From contig NZ_JAYLLH010000009.1 of assembly GCF_035818635.1 (NCBI RefSeq), forward strand, positions 1 to 64,000: a stretch of DNA of 64,000 nucleotides, in the 5' to 3' direction. Below the pieces are notes generated by a model. It ran no database searches. It saw nothing but the letters and a program-made list of their open reading frames with translations, and had not been told where the DNA came from. Every line of letters begins with the position of its first letter. Positions within the stretch are counted from its first letter, which is position 1. The DNA comes from Mesobacterium_A hydrothermale (GTDB lineage: Bacteria > Pseudomonadota > Alphaproteobacteria > Rhodobacterales > Rhodobacteraceae). A program made the position numbers and the translations under genes. Shown in pieces: positions 34,403 to 42,920 of the stretch.

Positions 34403-36514
34403 ATGCCAGCCATTTCATCGCATCGCAGCGGGTTGAAGCGAACCGTCGCCGCGCTGGCCTGTACCCTTGCCGCGGGCACCGCCGCGGCGCAGGACCGCAT
34501 CACCAGCTTTGGCCTGTACGGCGCGCCCGGCCTGATGGATACGCCGACCGCCGAAATGGCACCTGACGCGACCTTGTCCACGACCTTTGCGCGGATCCAC
34601 GACTCCACCCGTGTCACGCTGAGTTTTCAGCTGACACCGCGGATTTCCGGTAGCTTCCGCTATGCCGCGCTGGAAAACTTCAGCAACCCGGGCAGCATCG
34701 GCGGCGTCTATTACGACCGCAGCTTCGACCTGCGCTATCAGTTGCTGACCGAGGGCCGCTATCGCCCCGCGGTCACCATCGGTCTTCAGGACTTTGCCGG
34801 CACCGGGCTGTACAGCAGCGAATACCTTGTCGCGACCAAGACGATTGCGCCGGGGCTGAAGCTGACCGGTGGTCTTGGCTGGGGGCGGCTGGGCTCGTCC
34901 AATGCGTTTGCAACCACCGGCACCCGTCCGACCACGACGCTGGGCAAGGGGGGTATCCCGTCCTACAACCAGTGGTTCCGGGGGGACGTGTCAGCCTTTG
35001 GCGGCATCAGCTATGCGCCGAACGACCGGCTGCGGCTGAAAGCGGAATATTCGCTCGACGCCTATGTGGACGAGGTTGCCGGCAGCAGCTTCAAGCGCAA
35101 GAGCCCTTGGAACTACGGTCTGGATTACACGTTCAAGAGCGGTCATCAGCTGTCGCTTTACCATGCGTATGGCGACACCTTCGGGGTTTCGATGACCTTC
35201 TTTACCCGGCTCAAGGAATCGCCGATCCCGGGCAGCACCGATTCCGCACCGCTGCCGGTGAAGCCGCGCAGCGCGGCGCAACGCGCCGATCTGGGATGGA
35301 CCGCGGACAGCACGATTTCCAACAAGGCCTATGGCAGCCTGTCGGCGTCGCTGGCCAAGGAAGGTATCGCGCTGGAAGGCATGGACCTGGACGGCCGGTC
35401 GGCCACGGTGCGGGTGCGCAACATCCGCTACGGGATGACGCCGCAGGCCATCGGTCGCACCGCCCGCGCGATGACCCGCAGCCTGCCTGGCTCGGTCGAG
35501 AATTTCACCATCGTCCCGGTCGTCAGCGGAATGGCCTTGTCGGCGGTGGAAATGCGCCGGTCCGATGTCGAGGCGCTGGAAAACGAAGCGGCGGCGGAAA
35601 TGCTGGCCAAGACCCGGATCGTCGACGGCTTTGGCCGCGCGCCCGAGGTCACGCCGGGGATTTACCCGCGCTTTACCTGGTCGCTTGGTCCGGATCTGAA
35701 TTTCAGTATCTTCGACCCCAACAGCCCGATCCGCGCAAACCTGAACATGCGGGTTCAGGCGGCTTATGAACTGTCGCCCAACCTTGTGTTGGAAGGCGCG
35801 GTTTCCAAGCGCGTCACCGGCAACCTTTACAAGGTCAGCACGCCGCCGGCCGTCGCCCCGACCCTGCCGCCGGTCCGCACCGACTATGCCAAGTATGCCA
35901 ACGAAGGCGACCCGGCGATCGACAGCCTGACGCTGTCCTATTATGGCCGCCCCGGTCCGAACCTGTTCAGCCGGGTTTCGGTCGGCTACCTTGAAATGAT
36001 GTATGCCGGCGTTTCCACCGAAGTGCTGTGGAAACCGGTCGACAGCCGCCTGGGACTGGGGGTCGAGCTGAACTATGTCAAGAAGCGCGATTTCGACCAG
36101 ATGTTTGGCCTGCAAAGCTATGATGCGGTCACCGGATATGCCTCGGCCTATTACGACTTTGGCAACGGGTTCCACGGGCAACTGGATGTCGGTCGCTACC
36201 TTGCCGGCGACTATGGTGCCACGATCTCGCTTGACCGGGAGTTCGGTAATGGCTGGCGCGTTGGTGCCTATGCCACTTTCACCGACGCCTCGGCCGAGGA
36301 TTTCGGCGAAGGCTCGTTCGACAAGGGGCTGCGCTTTACCATCCCGCTGTCTTGGCCTTCGGGCAAATCGACCCGTGGTGCCTCGAAGATCACGCTGCAG
36401 TCGCTCAATCGCGACGGCGGTTCGCGGCTGGAGCTGAACAATCGGCTGTACGATCGCGTGCGCGAATACCACGAGCCGCAAATGACCAACACCTGGGGAA
36501 GGTTCTGGCGATGA
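34403..36514 (+). CDS. yjbH: YjbH-family outer-membrane exopolysaccharide protein
   Basis: A 703-aa secreted beta-rich protein. The signal peptide ends near AAGTAAAQD (residues 1-29). SFGLYGAPGLMDTPTAEMAPDATL is the family opening, and a long run of alternating, aromatic-rich strands suggests one or two beta-barrels. The family (DUF940/YjbH, GfcD) acts in export of group-4-type capsule or exopolysaccharide in the outer membrane. The stop overlaps the next start (ATGA), pairing it with a YjbF lipoprotein as in yjbEFGH and gfc operons. YjbE and YjbG homologues are not visible. Confidence 0.88.
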   Translation: MPAISSHRSGLKRTVAALACTLAAGTAAAQDRITSFGLYGAPGLMDTPTAEMAPDATLSTTFARIHDSTRVTLSFQLTPRISGSFRYAALENFSNPGSIGGVYYDRSFDLRYQLLTEGRYRPAVTIGLQDFAGTGLYSSEYLVATKTIAPGLKLTGGLGWGRLGSSNAFATTGTRPTTTLGKGGIPSYNQWFRGDVSAFGGISYAPNDRLRLKAEYSLDAYVDEVAGSSFKRKSPWNYGLDYTFKSGHQLSLYHAYGDTFGVSMTFFTRLKESPIPGSTDSAPLPVKPRSAAQRADLGWTADSTISNKAYGSLSASLAKEGIALEGMDLDGRSATVRVRNIRYGMTPQAIGRTARAMTRSLPGSVENFTIVPVVSGMALSAVEMRRSDVEALENEAAAEMLAKTRIVDGFGRAPEVTPGIYPRFTWSLGPDLNFSIFDPNSPIRANLNMRVQAAYELSPNLVLEGAVSKRVTGNLYKVSTPPAVAPTLPPVRTDYAKYANEGDPAIDSLTLSYYGRPGPNLFSRVSVGYLEMMYAGVSTEVLWKPVDSRLGLGVELNYVKKRDFDQMFGLQSYDAVTGYASAYYDFGNGFHGQLDVGRYLAGDYGATISLDREFGNGWRVGAYATFTDASAEDFGEGSFDKGLRFTIPLSWPSGKSTRGASKITLQSLNRDGGSRLELNNRLYDRVREYHEPQMTNTWGRFWR

Positions 36515-37191
36515 AATCCAGTCGACTGATGCAGGCCATCGCGGCTGCCGCGATGCTGGGCCTTCTGGCCGGGTGCGGCAACGATCCTTCCGCAAACGAA
36601 GGTGTGAAGCTTCTGCGTGGGGCCATCCAGGGCAACAACGCCCGCAAGGAAGGCGCCCCGGCGCTGACCCAGGACCAACTGGCCGGCGCGTTGCAGCAGA
36701 CAGGGGCGTCGATCGCTGTGATGACGATCGAGGACAGTAAGACACAGACACTGCTGGCGCAGATCGAAACCAACGGTGCCTATCGCACCTATGCCAACTC
36801 TTCACGCCAAAGCGCCACGCTGCGCAACGGGATCATCACCGCGACCCGAGGCCTGGGCGGCGACGTGATGTCCTCGGAGACAGACAGCCTTGTGCGCCAT
36901 ATCGCGTCCAGGTTGGACGGCACCGTGCCATACACCCTGCGGTTTCTGGATGGCGAGGAAGCCATCACAGAAATGACCTATGTCTGCACCGTCACGCGCG
37001 GGGAAATGACCGCCGTCGCCTTTGGCGAGATCTCGGCCAATGGTCGGGTGATGCGGATGACATGCAGCGGCACCGACCTGCCCCGGCTTGACAACTTCTT
37101 TGTCGTCGAGGGCGATGGAACGGTTGTCGCATCGCACCAGTGGGTGGGCGAGGTGACGGGTTACGTCACGCTTCAGCACGCCCGCCGTTAA
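36511..37191 (+). CDS. yjbF: YjbF/GfcB-family lipoprotein
   Basis: A 226-aa lipoprotein with lipobox LLAGC (Cys22). The segment SATLRNGIITATRGLGGDVMSSE is typical of the YjbF/GfcB family, linked to group-4 capsule and Yjb exopolysaccharide secretion. GGAAGG lies 8 nt before the ATG, which overlaps the yjbH stop. It ends four bases into the convergent sugar transferase gene. It probably works with YjbH at the outer membrane. Confidence 0.85.
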   Translation: MKSSRLMQAIAAAAMLGLLAGCGNDPSANEGVKLLRGAIQGNNARKEGAPALTQDQLAGALQQTGASIAVMTIEDSKTQTLLAQIETNGAYRTYANSSRQSATLRNGIITATRGLGGDVMSSETDSLVRHIASRLDGTVPYTLRFLDGEEAITEMTYVCTVTRGEMTAVAFGEISANGRVMRMTCSGTDLPRLDNFFVVEGDGTVVASHQWVGEVTGYVTLQHARR

Positions 37192-37799
37192 TGTAGTGGA
37201 ATGCGGCGGACTACCGTCGCCACCATCAGGCGGATATCGCTGCACAATGTCCGGCGCCGGGCATAGATCAGATCCAGCCGGGCCTTGCGTGGCACACAGC
37301 GGCGGCAATAGACCTCTTCGGTTTCGTCCGCTGTCTTGCAGGCCGCCAGAAGTCGTTCTTCTGTCCGGTGATAGGCGAGCGTCGCCATGCCGGTGACGCC
37401 CGGGCGGCTTTTCAGCACATCGGCATAGAGGTCCGGGAACTTGTCGGTGTAGCGGCGCAGTGGCGGGCGCGGGCCGACAAAGCTGATGTCGCCGCGCAGG
37501 ATGTTCCAGAACTGCGGCAGTTCATCCAGCCGGTAACGGCGCAATGTGGTGCCGGTGCGGGTGATGCGTGTGGCCTTGTCGCCGCCCGATACGCCACGGT
37601 CGCCGGGGTCGGGCCGCATGGTGCGGAACTTCCACAGCGTAAACCCCTGGTCAGGTGTCTTCATCCGTTCCGACAGATACAGCACCGGTCGCCCGTCCAG
37701 GATCAGGATCGCCAGCGCCACGCCGACGATGAGCGGCAACAGCAGGATGCCAAAGACCAGCGCCACAGTGAAATCGAAAAACCGCTTGCCAAGTGTCAT
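37188..37799 (-). CDS. Undecaprenyl-phosphate sugar transferase, short form
   Basis: Starts polysaccharide repeat units by loading a sugar-phosphate onto the lipid carrier; 203 aa. One N-terminal reentrant hydrophobic segment (FFDFTVALVFGILLLPLIVGVALAIL) is followed by SERM, FTLWKFRTM, RRYRLDELPQFWNIL, and GDISFVGPRPPL: the monotopic catalytic core of the ExoY/PglC/WcaJ family, without the extra N-terminal TMs. The ATG at 37799 overlaps the epimerase stop, and GGAGGA lies 8 nt upstream. Sugar specificity is unknown. Confidence 0.92.
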   Translation of the reverse strand: MTLGKRFFDFTVALVFGILLLPLIVGVALAILILDGRPVLYLSERMKTPDQGFTLWKFRTMRPDPGDRGVSGGDKATRITRTGTTLRRYRLDELPQFWNILRGDISFVGPRPPLRRYTDKFPDLYADVLKSRPGVTGMATLAYHRTEERLLAACKTADETEEVYCRRCVPRKARLDLIYARRRTLCSDIRLMVATVVRRIPLH

Positions 37800-38656
37800 C
37801 TGTCCCATCCTCCGGCCTTGACGTCGCGGGCGATCCACGCCGCCTCTGCGCTTTGCGGCGGCAGCGGGCAGATCGCCTGCAACCGCGTTGTATCCAGAAC
37901 CACCCGCTGAACCGCCGTATCGGGTGCATCGCACCAGATCACCTCCCAGCCCATCGCGCGGGCCAGCGCCTCCATCGTCGTGGGGGCGGGTGCCGCCACG
38001 TTCAGCACATCGGGCAGGCTGTCTGGCGTGACATGGCACAGCGTCGCCAGAACGCGCGCCAGATCACCCGGCGCGATATAGCTGCGCAGCGGCCCCTGCC
38101 CGTCGTCAAACCGATCCAGCCTGATCTGGCCCCCGGCACGACCGGCCGCAAACAGGCTTTCGGCGCCGGCCACATTGCCGATGCGCAAACACACCGAGCG
38201 CGGCCCTGACGCGCTGCTCATTGCGGCAATCACCTGTTCCATGTGCAGCTTGGCCCGGCCGTAATCGTTCTGCGGATCGGGATGAAGATCTTCGCTCAAG
38301 GGATTGGAAACGGGGCGATATACCGCCTGCGACGAGCAGTGGATGATACACGCAGACCCCAAGATATCGGCCAGCCGGACCGCTGCGGAACCAAGTCTTG
38401 CGTTATCGTCAAGGATTTTTTCAGGTCCGGGCGTTACACCCCACAACGCCAGCACCACATCTGCGCGCAGCCCGACAGGCAAATTTCCGCCCGGCTGCCA
38501 GATCACGGCCCCGTCGCGGACCGGGCCGTCACGAAAAACAGGAATTAATTCAACGGGCTGGTCCGAAACCCCCGGCATCAGTTGCAGGGCCATACGCCCC
38601 AGTTTCCCGCTGGCACCCAGCACCAGCACCCGCTTTGCCTGCGTTTTTCCTGCCAC
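37796..38656 (-). CDS. NAD(P)-dependent epimerase/dehydratase
   Basis: Extended SDR enzyme of about 286 aa acting on nucleotide-sugars. It has a Rossmann motif VLGASGKLGRM, then HCSSQAVYRP and the YGRAK catalytic pair (Tyr-x3-Lys) in NDYGRAKLHMEQ. A GTG start at 38656 is preferred: AGGA lies 9 nt upstream, and the earlier GTG at 38704 would leave only about 70 bases before the divergent export gene. Coupled to the sugar transferase by a four-base overlap, it probably prepares or modifies the first sugar. Confidence 0.78.
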   Translation of the reverse strand: MAGKTQAKRVLVLGASGKLGRMALQLMPGVSDQPVELIPVFRDGPVRDGAVIWQPGGNLPVGLRADVVLALWGVTPGPEKILDDNARLGSAAVRLADILGSACIIHCSSQAVYRPVSNPLSEDLHPDPQNDYGRAKLHMEQVIAAMSSASGPRSVCLRIGNVAGAESLFAAGRAGGQIRLDRFDDGQGPLRSYIAPGDLARVLATLCHVTPDSLPDVLNVAAPAPTTMEALARAMGWEVIWCDAPDTAVQRVVLDTTRLQAICPLPPQSAEAAWIARDVKAGGWDR

Positions 38657-38735
38657 GTCTTCCCATCCTGCGCCGCCGTTACGCCTTGCCCATCCCACTA
38701 GCACTATGACAATAGGTGGTGAAACGACGAATAGT

Positions 38736-38757
38736 CACGCCCTTGCCACTGGGCGTG
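38736..38757 (+). promoter_or_regulatory. Hairpin ahead of the export lipoprotein start
   Basis: CACGCCC (38736-38742) pairs with GGGCGTG (38751-38757) around an eight-base loop, ending seven bases before the GGGGGA ribosome site. It lies in the divergent promoter region of the epimerase and export genes and may be an operator or a translational hairpin. Confidence 0.4.
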
Positions 38758-38775
38758 CGTTGTGGGGGAACCGAA

Positions 38776-39888
38776 TTGCGACAGTTCATTCGAGCGGTCT
38801 GCGCCATTCTGATCCTTGTGTCGGTTTCCGCCTGTTCCCTGCCACGCGGCGCGGCGATCCAGACGGAAATCACCAAGGAAGCCACGTCTGAAAACCCGAG
38901 TTTTCAGGTGGTTCAGGTAACGCGCGAAAATATTCCGAACATTCAGTCCTGGCCCGCAACAGGCCCTGGTCGCCATTACAACTGGATCAACCGTACGGCG
39001 GCCCCGTCATCCTCGGTGATCCGGACCGGCGACCGGATCAACCTGACGATCTGGGACAGCCAACCCAATTCGCTGATTACCGGGCTGGAACAGAAATCGG
39101 TTGAGATGAGAGGGATCGAGGTCGACCCCAGCGGCGCGATCTTCGTGCCTTATGTCGACGAGGTGTTCGTCCGCGGGTTGACCCCCGCCACTGCCCGCGC
39201 CCGCATTCAAGAACGCCTGGAACCGGTGGTGCCGTCGGCACAGGTGCAGTTGACGCTGCAACACGGGCAGGACAATTCGGTTGATCTGGTCAGCGGCGTG
39301 GCCAAGCCCGGCACCTATCCGATGCCGTCGCGGGATTATACCATCCTCAGCCTGATTTCCGCCGGCGGCGGGATTTCCCACACCCTGCGCAACCCGGTCG
39401 TGCGGCTGATCCGCGGCGGCTCGACCTATGAAATCACGGCCGAGGAACTGCTGGCGTCGGCATCGAAGAACACGGTGTTGCGCGGCAATGACAAGATCGT
39501 GGTGGAAGAGGACAAACGGTCCTTCACCGCGCTGGGGGCATCGGGCAAGGAAAGCCTGATCTATTTCCCCAAGGAACGGGTCAGCGCGTTGGAAGCGGTT
39601 TCGCTGATGGGTGGTCTGGCCGACACCCGCGCCGATCCCAAGGGCGTTCTGGTGCTGCGCGAATATGGCCGCAAGCAGGTGTCCAGAACCGGCAAGGGCC
39701 CCGAGCACGAGCAGGTGGTCTTTACTATGGACCTGACATCGGCGGACGGGCTGTTTGCCGCGCGGAAATTCGACATCAACCCCGGTGATACGGTTCTGGC
39801 GACAGAATCCCCGATCACCTCGGTGCGCACCGTATTCGGCCTGATCGGCTCGATGCTGGGCCTGTCGGCACAGGTCAACAACCTGTAA
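38776..39888 (+). CDS. Polysaccharide export outer-membrane lipoprotein (Wza/OPX type)
   Basis: Outer-membrane export channel protein of about 370 aa. A TTG start at 38776 is chosen because GGGGGA lies 6 nt upstream and it gives a clean lipoprotein signal (lipobox VSAC, Cys20); GTG starts further up would put 20 charged residues before the signal. The poly-export domain (VIRTGDRINLTIWDS) is followed by two SLBB domains (VSGVAKPGTYPM and TALGASGKESLIYFP). With the Wzz-like protein at 59.6 kb it would form the envelope-spanning export path. Confidence 0.88.
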   Translation: MRQFIRAVCAILILVSVSACSLPRGAAIQTEITKEATSENPSFQVVQVTRENIPNIQSWPATGPGRHYNWINRTAAPSSSVIRTGDRINLTIWDSQPNSLITGLEQKSVEMRGIEVDPSGAIFVPYVDEVFVRGLTPATARARIQERLEPVVPSAQVQLTLQHGQDNSVDLVSGVAKPGTYPMPSRDYTILSLISAGGGISHTLRNPVVRLIRGGSTYEITAEELLASASKNTVLRGNDKIVVEEDKRSFTALGASGKESLIYFPKERVSALEAVSLMGGLADTRADPKGVLVLREYGRKQVSRTGKGPEHEQVVFTMDLTSADGLFAARKFDINPGDTVLATESPITSVRTVFGLIGSMLGLSAQVNNL

Positions 39889-39892
39889 CTTC

Positions 39893-39954
39893 GGTCGCGG
39901 CCCCGACGGGCCGCGACCCGCCCGGACAGTCTGTTTTCGCCTGTCCCCCTTTTT
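39893..39954 (+). terminator. Terminator(s) after the export lipoprotein gene
   Basis: An 11-bp perfect stem (39893-39903 with 39908-39918, loop CGAC) is followed by a 6-bp stem GGACAG/CTGTCC (39924-39929 with 39941-39946) and CCC then five T. Either alone would be a reasonable intrinsic terminator; together they separate the export gene from the secreted-protein gene. Confidence 0.75.
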
Positions 39955-39979
39955 CCAGCGCCCCCTTTGCCCCATATTG

Positions 39980-40011
39980 TGAAAAACCCCGAGGCGAGCA
40001 GGGATTTTTCA
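39980..40011 (+). promoter_or_regulatory. Hairpin covering the ribosome site of the secreted-protein gene
   Basis: TGAAAAACCC (39980-39989) pairs with GGG-A-TTTTTCA (40001-40011), 10 bp with one bulge and an 11-base loop. It buries the GGGA ribosome site and the first base of the ATG. The A-U-rich lower stem could melt easily, so translation may depend on structure or temperature. Confidence 0.5.
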
Positions 40012-42920
40012 TGTCCGTATTCCGATTGCTGGGCGCTTTGCTAATAAGCGCCCTGAGTATCACCGCAGCACAGGCCGAACCGCAGCCGAAAGAGGCGCAG
40101 CGCCTTTATGTGTTCGGAAACAGCCTGGTCAATCACCTGTCCGAAACCGACACCGACACCAACGTGCCGGTCTGGCTGGCCCGACTGGCCCGCGCCGATG
40201 GCCGGTCGCTGGCTCTGGACGGGCAATGGGGCTTTGTCCGCAATTTCGCCGACGAACTGCCGCCCAAGCCGAACTGGAGCTTTCCGGGGGTGACCAGCGC
40301 GTGGAACGCGCGGCAGCAACGTTTTTCCGGCGCCGGTTTCACCAGTGTGATGATGAACCCGGCGAACTTCATCCAGTACCAGGGACCGGACCGGCCCTAT
40401 GATGGCGACAACCCGCGCGGCGAAAGCCCGGTCGAGGCGTCGCTGCGGTTGTTCGACTGGATCGCCCGCGAAAACCCGGACATGCCGTTCCATATCTACG
40501 AAGGCTGGGCCGAGATGGGCACCGTGGCCGGGCGGTTCCCGCCTTCGAACCGCGGCCTGCGCAAGTTCCACGCCTATAACCAGGGTGAGTACCACGACTG
40601 GTTCACGACCTATGTCGATGCCATGAACGCGGCGCGTCCCAGCATGGACATCCGGTTGATCCCTGTGGCCAGCACGCTGTCCTATCTGCTGACAAAGGAT
40701 GAACTGTCGGGGATCGACGTCACTGACCTGTACGAGGACGACGCCCCGCATGGGCGGCAGACGCTGTATTTCCTGGCTGCGATGATCACCTATTCGGCGC
40801 TGTACGAGGTGCCGCCGCCTGCTGCCATCGACCTGCCCGACACGATCCATGCCACGGTACGCGACAACTATGGCTGGATCGCCGACCAGATCTGGCAACG
40901 GCTCTCGCCATCCTTTGACAGCGCGCACCTGCCGGTTTCGGAACCGGCAGCGGCACCGGCCACCGATCGCGCAGCACTCCCTGTGCCCGACGGCGCGCCC
41001 GCACTGGCGATGGGACTGAACGGGATTGCCGACTGGTCCAGCCAGAACCCGTTCGTGAACGCAATGAAATCGGCCCGTCCCTGGATCGGCCATATCAAGG
41101 GCCAGTGGGGCGGGGTCGAGGCGAAGGACCTGCGCGCCGCCGGGGCGCTGGACGAAAACGGCTGGCCGCTGCGGGTGCCCGACACCGTAACCAAGCTGGA
41201 AACCTTCCTGTTTTCCGACCAGTCGCCCGACGATGGGTACCTGCCCGGCACATGGTTGGTGCGCTATGAAGGCAAGGGGGATCTTGAAATCGGTGGCCGG
41301 GCCCGCAACGTGCGGCTGGCCGACGGTCAGGGCCGGTTTACTCTGACACCGGGCGACGGGCTGGTGTCCATCGCTCTGAACAAGACCGATCCCGACGATC
41401 CGATCCGCAACATCGCGATTTTCCGCGAAGACCACTTGCCGCTGTACGAGGCCGGGGTGCTGTTCAACCCCGATTGGATCGCGGTCGTCGAAAACCTGCG
41501 GTCGGTGCGATTCATGGACTGGATGCAGACCAACGGGTCGGAAATCGCCAGCTGGGACGACCGTCCGAAGATGACTGACTACAGCTGGGTCGAAAAGGGC
41601 GTGCCGCTGCCGGTGATGGTGGCGCTGGCGAACCAATTGGGCGCAGACCCCTGGTTCAACATGCCCCACATGGCCGATGACACCTATGTCCGCGAATTTG
41701 CCCGCTACGTGCGCGACAACCTGGATCCGCGCTTGATGGCCTATGTCGAATATTCGAACGAGGTGTGGAATTTCATCTTCCCACAGGCGCTCTATGCACA
41801 GGATCGGGCAACCGCGCTTTGGGGCCGGGATGACAGCGGCTGGATGGAATATTACGGTCTGCGCGCGGCGCAGGTTATGGACATCTGGACCGACGTGTTC
41901 GGCGGCGTCGGACGGCTGATGCGGGTCGCCGCCACGCACACCGGCTGGCAAGGGCTCGAAGAACTGGTCCTGACCTCCCGGCGGGCGGAAAAGGTGCTGG
42001 GTCACAAGCCAGAGACCAGTTTCGACGGCTACGCGATCACCGGCTATTTCGGGTTCGAAATGGGCGGCGATGAAAACGCCCCGCAGATGAAACGCTGGCT
42101 GGACGCGGCCGACGCCGACGCCCGCAAGGCGGGCCGCGCGCAGGGTCTGACGGGTGCCGCGCTGGACCAGTTCGTCGAACAAGAGGGCTATACCGGCGCC
42201 AACGCCCCGGTCGCCGCCGCGTTGCGCGCCGGATCGGTCAAGGAAATGACCGATGTCATCTTTCCCTACCACGCCAAGGCCGCCAAGGCGGCAGGGCTGC
42301 AACTGCTGATGTACGAGGGCGGCACCCACGTTTCCGCCCATGGAACACAACTGGAAGACGAGCGCATCACCGCGTTTTTCACCCAGTTCAACTACAGCGC
42401 CGAGATGGCCGCGCTGTACGACACCCTGCTGACGGGCTGGGAAGACGCTGGCGGGCGGATGTTCAATGCCTTTGTCGACGTGTCGCTGCCGACGAAATGG
42501 GGCAGTTGGGGCGCGCTGCGCACCCTGACCGACAGCAATGCCCGGTTTGACGCGCTGATGGCCTACAGTGCGACGGGCAATGCCAAATGGCAGGACCGCG
42601 ACCCGGGCGCCTTTGCCAACGGTCTGCGCCTGACCGGAACGGATGCCGCCGACGACCTGACCGGCGGGCCGGAGGAAGACATCCTGCTGGGGGGCGCCGG
42701 CGAGGATTTTCTGATCTCGAACGGCGGTTCCGATCACCTGCATGGCGGCGACGGGATCGACACCGGCGTGCTGCCGCTGACGCTGGCTGACTATACCTTC
42801 TCGCTGACCCCGATGGCGATCACGGCGCAGGCGGGCAACGTGACCGTCACCATGGCATCTGTCGAATACCTGGAATTTTCCGACGGCGTCCTGATCGAAA
42901 CCGCGCTACTCAGCCGCTGA
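40011..42920 (+). CDS. Secreted SGNH-like/glycosidase-like protein with RTX-type repeats
   Basis: A 969-aa multidomain protein. A Sec signal peptide covers 1-22. Residues about 30-290 look like an SGNH/GDSL hydrolase: FGNSLV (Ser38) and the late D-x-x-H pair in DDAPHGR (Asp244, His247). About 330-860 resembles a (beta/alpha)8 glycoside hydrolase, with YVEYSNEVWNF near 578-588. About 880-917 is Gly/Asp-rich, like two calcium-binding RTX repeats (GGAGEDFL, GGDGIDT). A Sec signal together with RTX repeats is an unusual mix. Flanked by export and glycosyltransferase genes, it probably deacetylates or cuts the exopolysaccharide; this is inference. Confidence 0.75.
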   Translation: MSVFRLLGALLISALSITAAQAEPQPKEAQRLYVFGNSLVNHLSETDTDTNVPVWLARLARADGRSLALDGQWGFVRNFADELPPKPNWSFPGVTSAWNARQQRFSGAGFTSVMMNPANFIQYQGPDRPYDGDNPRGESPVEASLRLFDWIARENPDMPFHIYEGWAEMGTVAGRFPPSNRGLRKFHAYNQGEYHDWFTTYVDAMNAARPSMDIRLIPVASTLSYLLTKDELSGIDVTDLYEDDAPHGRQTLYFLAAMITYSALYEVPPPAAIDLPDTIHATVRDNYGWIADQIWQRLSPSFDSAHLPVSEPAAAPATDRAALPVPDGAPALAMGLNGIADWSSQNPFVNAMKSARPWIGHIKGQWGGVEAKDLRAAGALDENGWPLRVPDTVTKLETFLFSDQSPDDGYLPGTWLVRYEGKGDLEIGGRARNVRLADGQGRFTLTPGDGLVSIALNKTDPDDPIRNIAIFREDHLPLYEAGVLFNPDWIAVVENLRSVRFMDWMQTNGSEIASWDDRPKMTDYSWVEKGVPLPVMVALANQLGADPWFNMPHMADDTYVREFARYVRDNLDPRLMAYVEYSNEVWNFIFPQALYAQDRATALWGRDDSGWMEYYGLRAAQVMDIWTDVFGGVGRLMRVAATHTGWQGLEELVLTSRRAEKVLGHKPETSFDGYAITGYFGFEMGGDENAPQMKRWLDAADADARKAGRAQGLTGAALDQFVEQEGYTGANAPVAAALRAGSVKEMTDVIFPYHAKAAKAAGLQLLMYEGGTHVSAHGTQLEDERITAFFTQFNYSAEMAALYDTLLTGWEDAGGRMFNAFVDVSLPTKWGSWGALRTLTDSNARFDALMAYSATGNAKWQDRDPGAFANGLRLTGTDAADDLTGGPEEDILLGGAGEDFLISNGGSDHLHGGDGIDTGVLPLTLADYTFSLTPMAITAQAGNVTVTMASVEYLEFSDGVLIETALLSR

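Noticed and set aside
38657..38704. A longer epimerase starting at GTG 38704
   Set aside because: It would take up much of the short divergent promoter region and adds 16 residues before the Rossmann strand.
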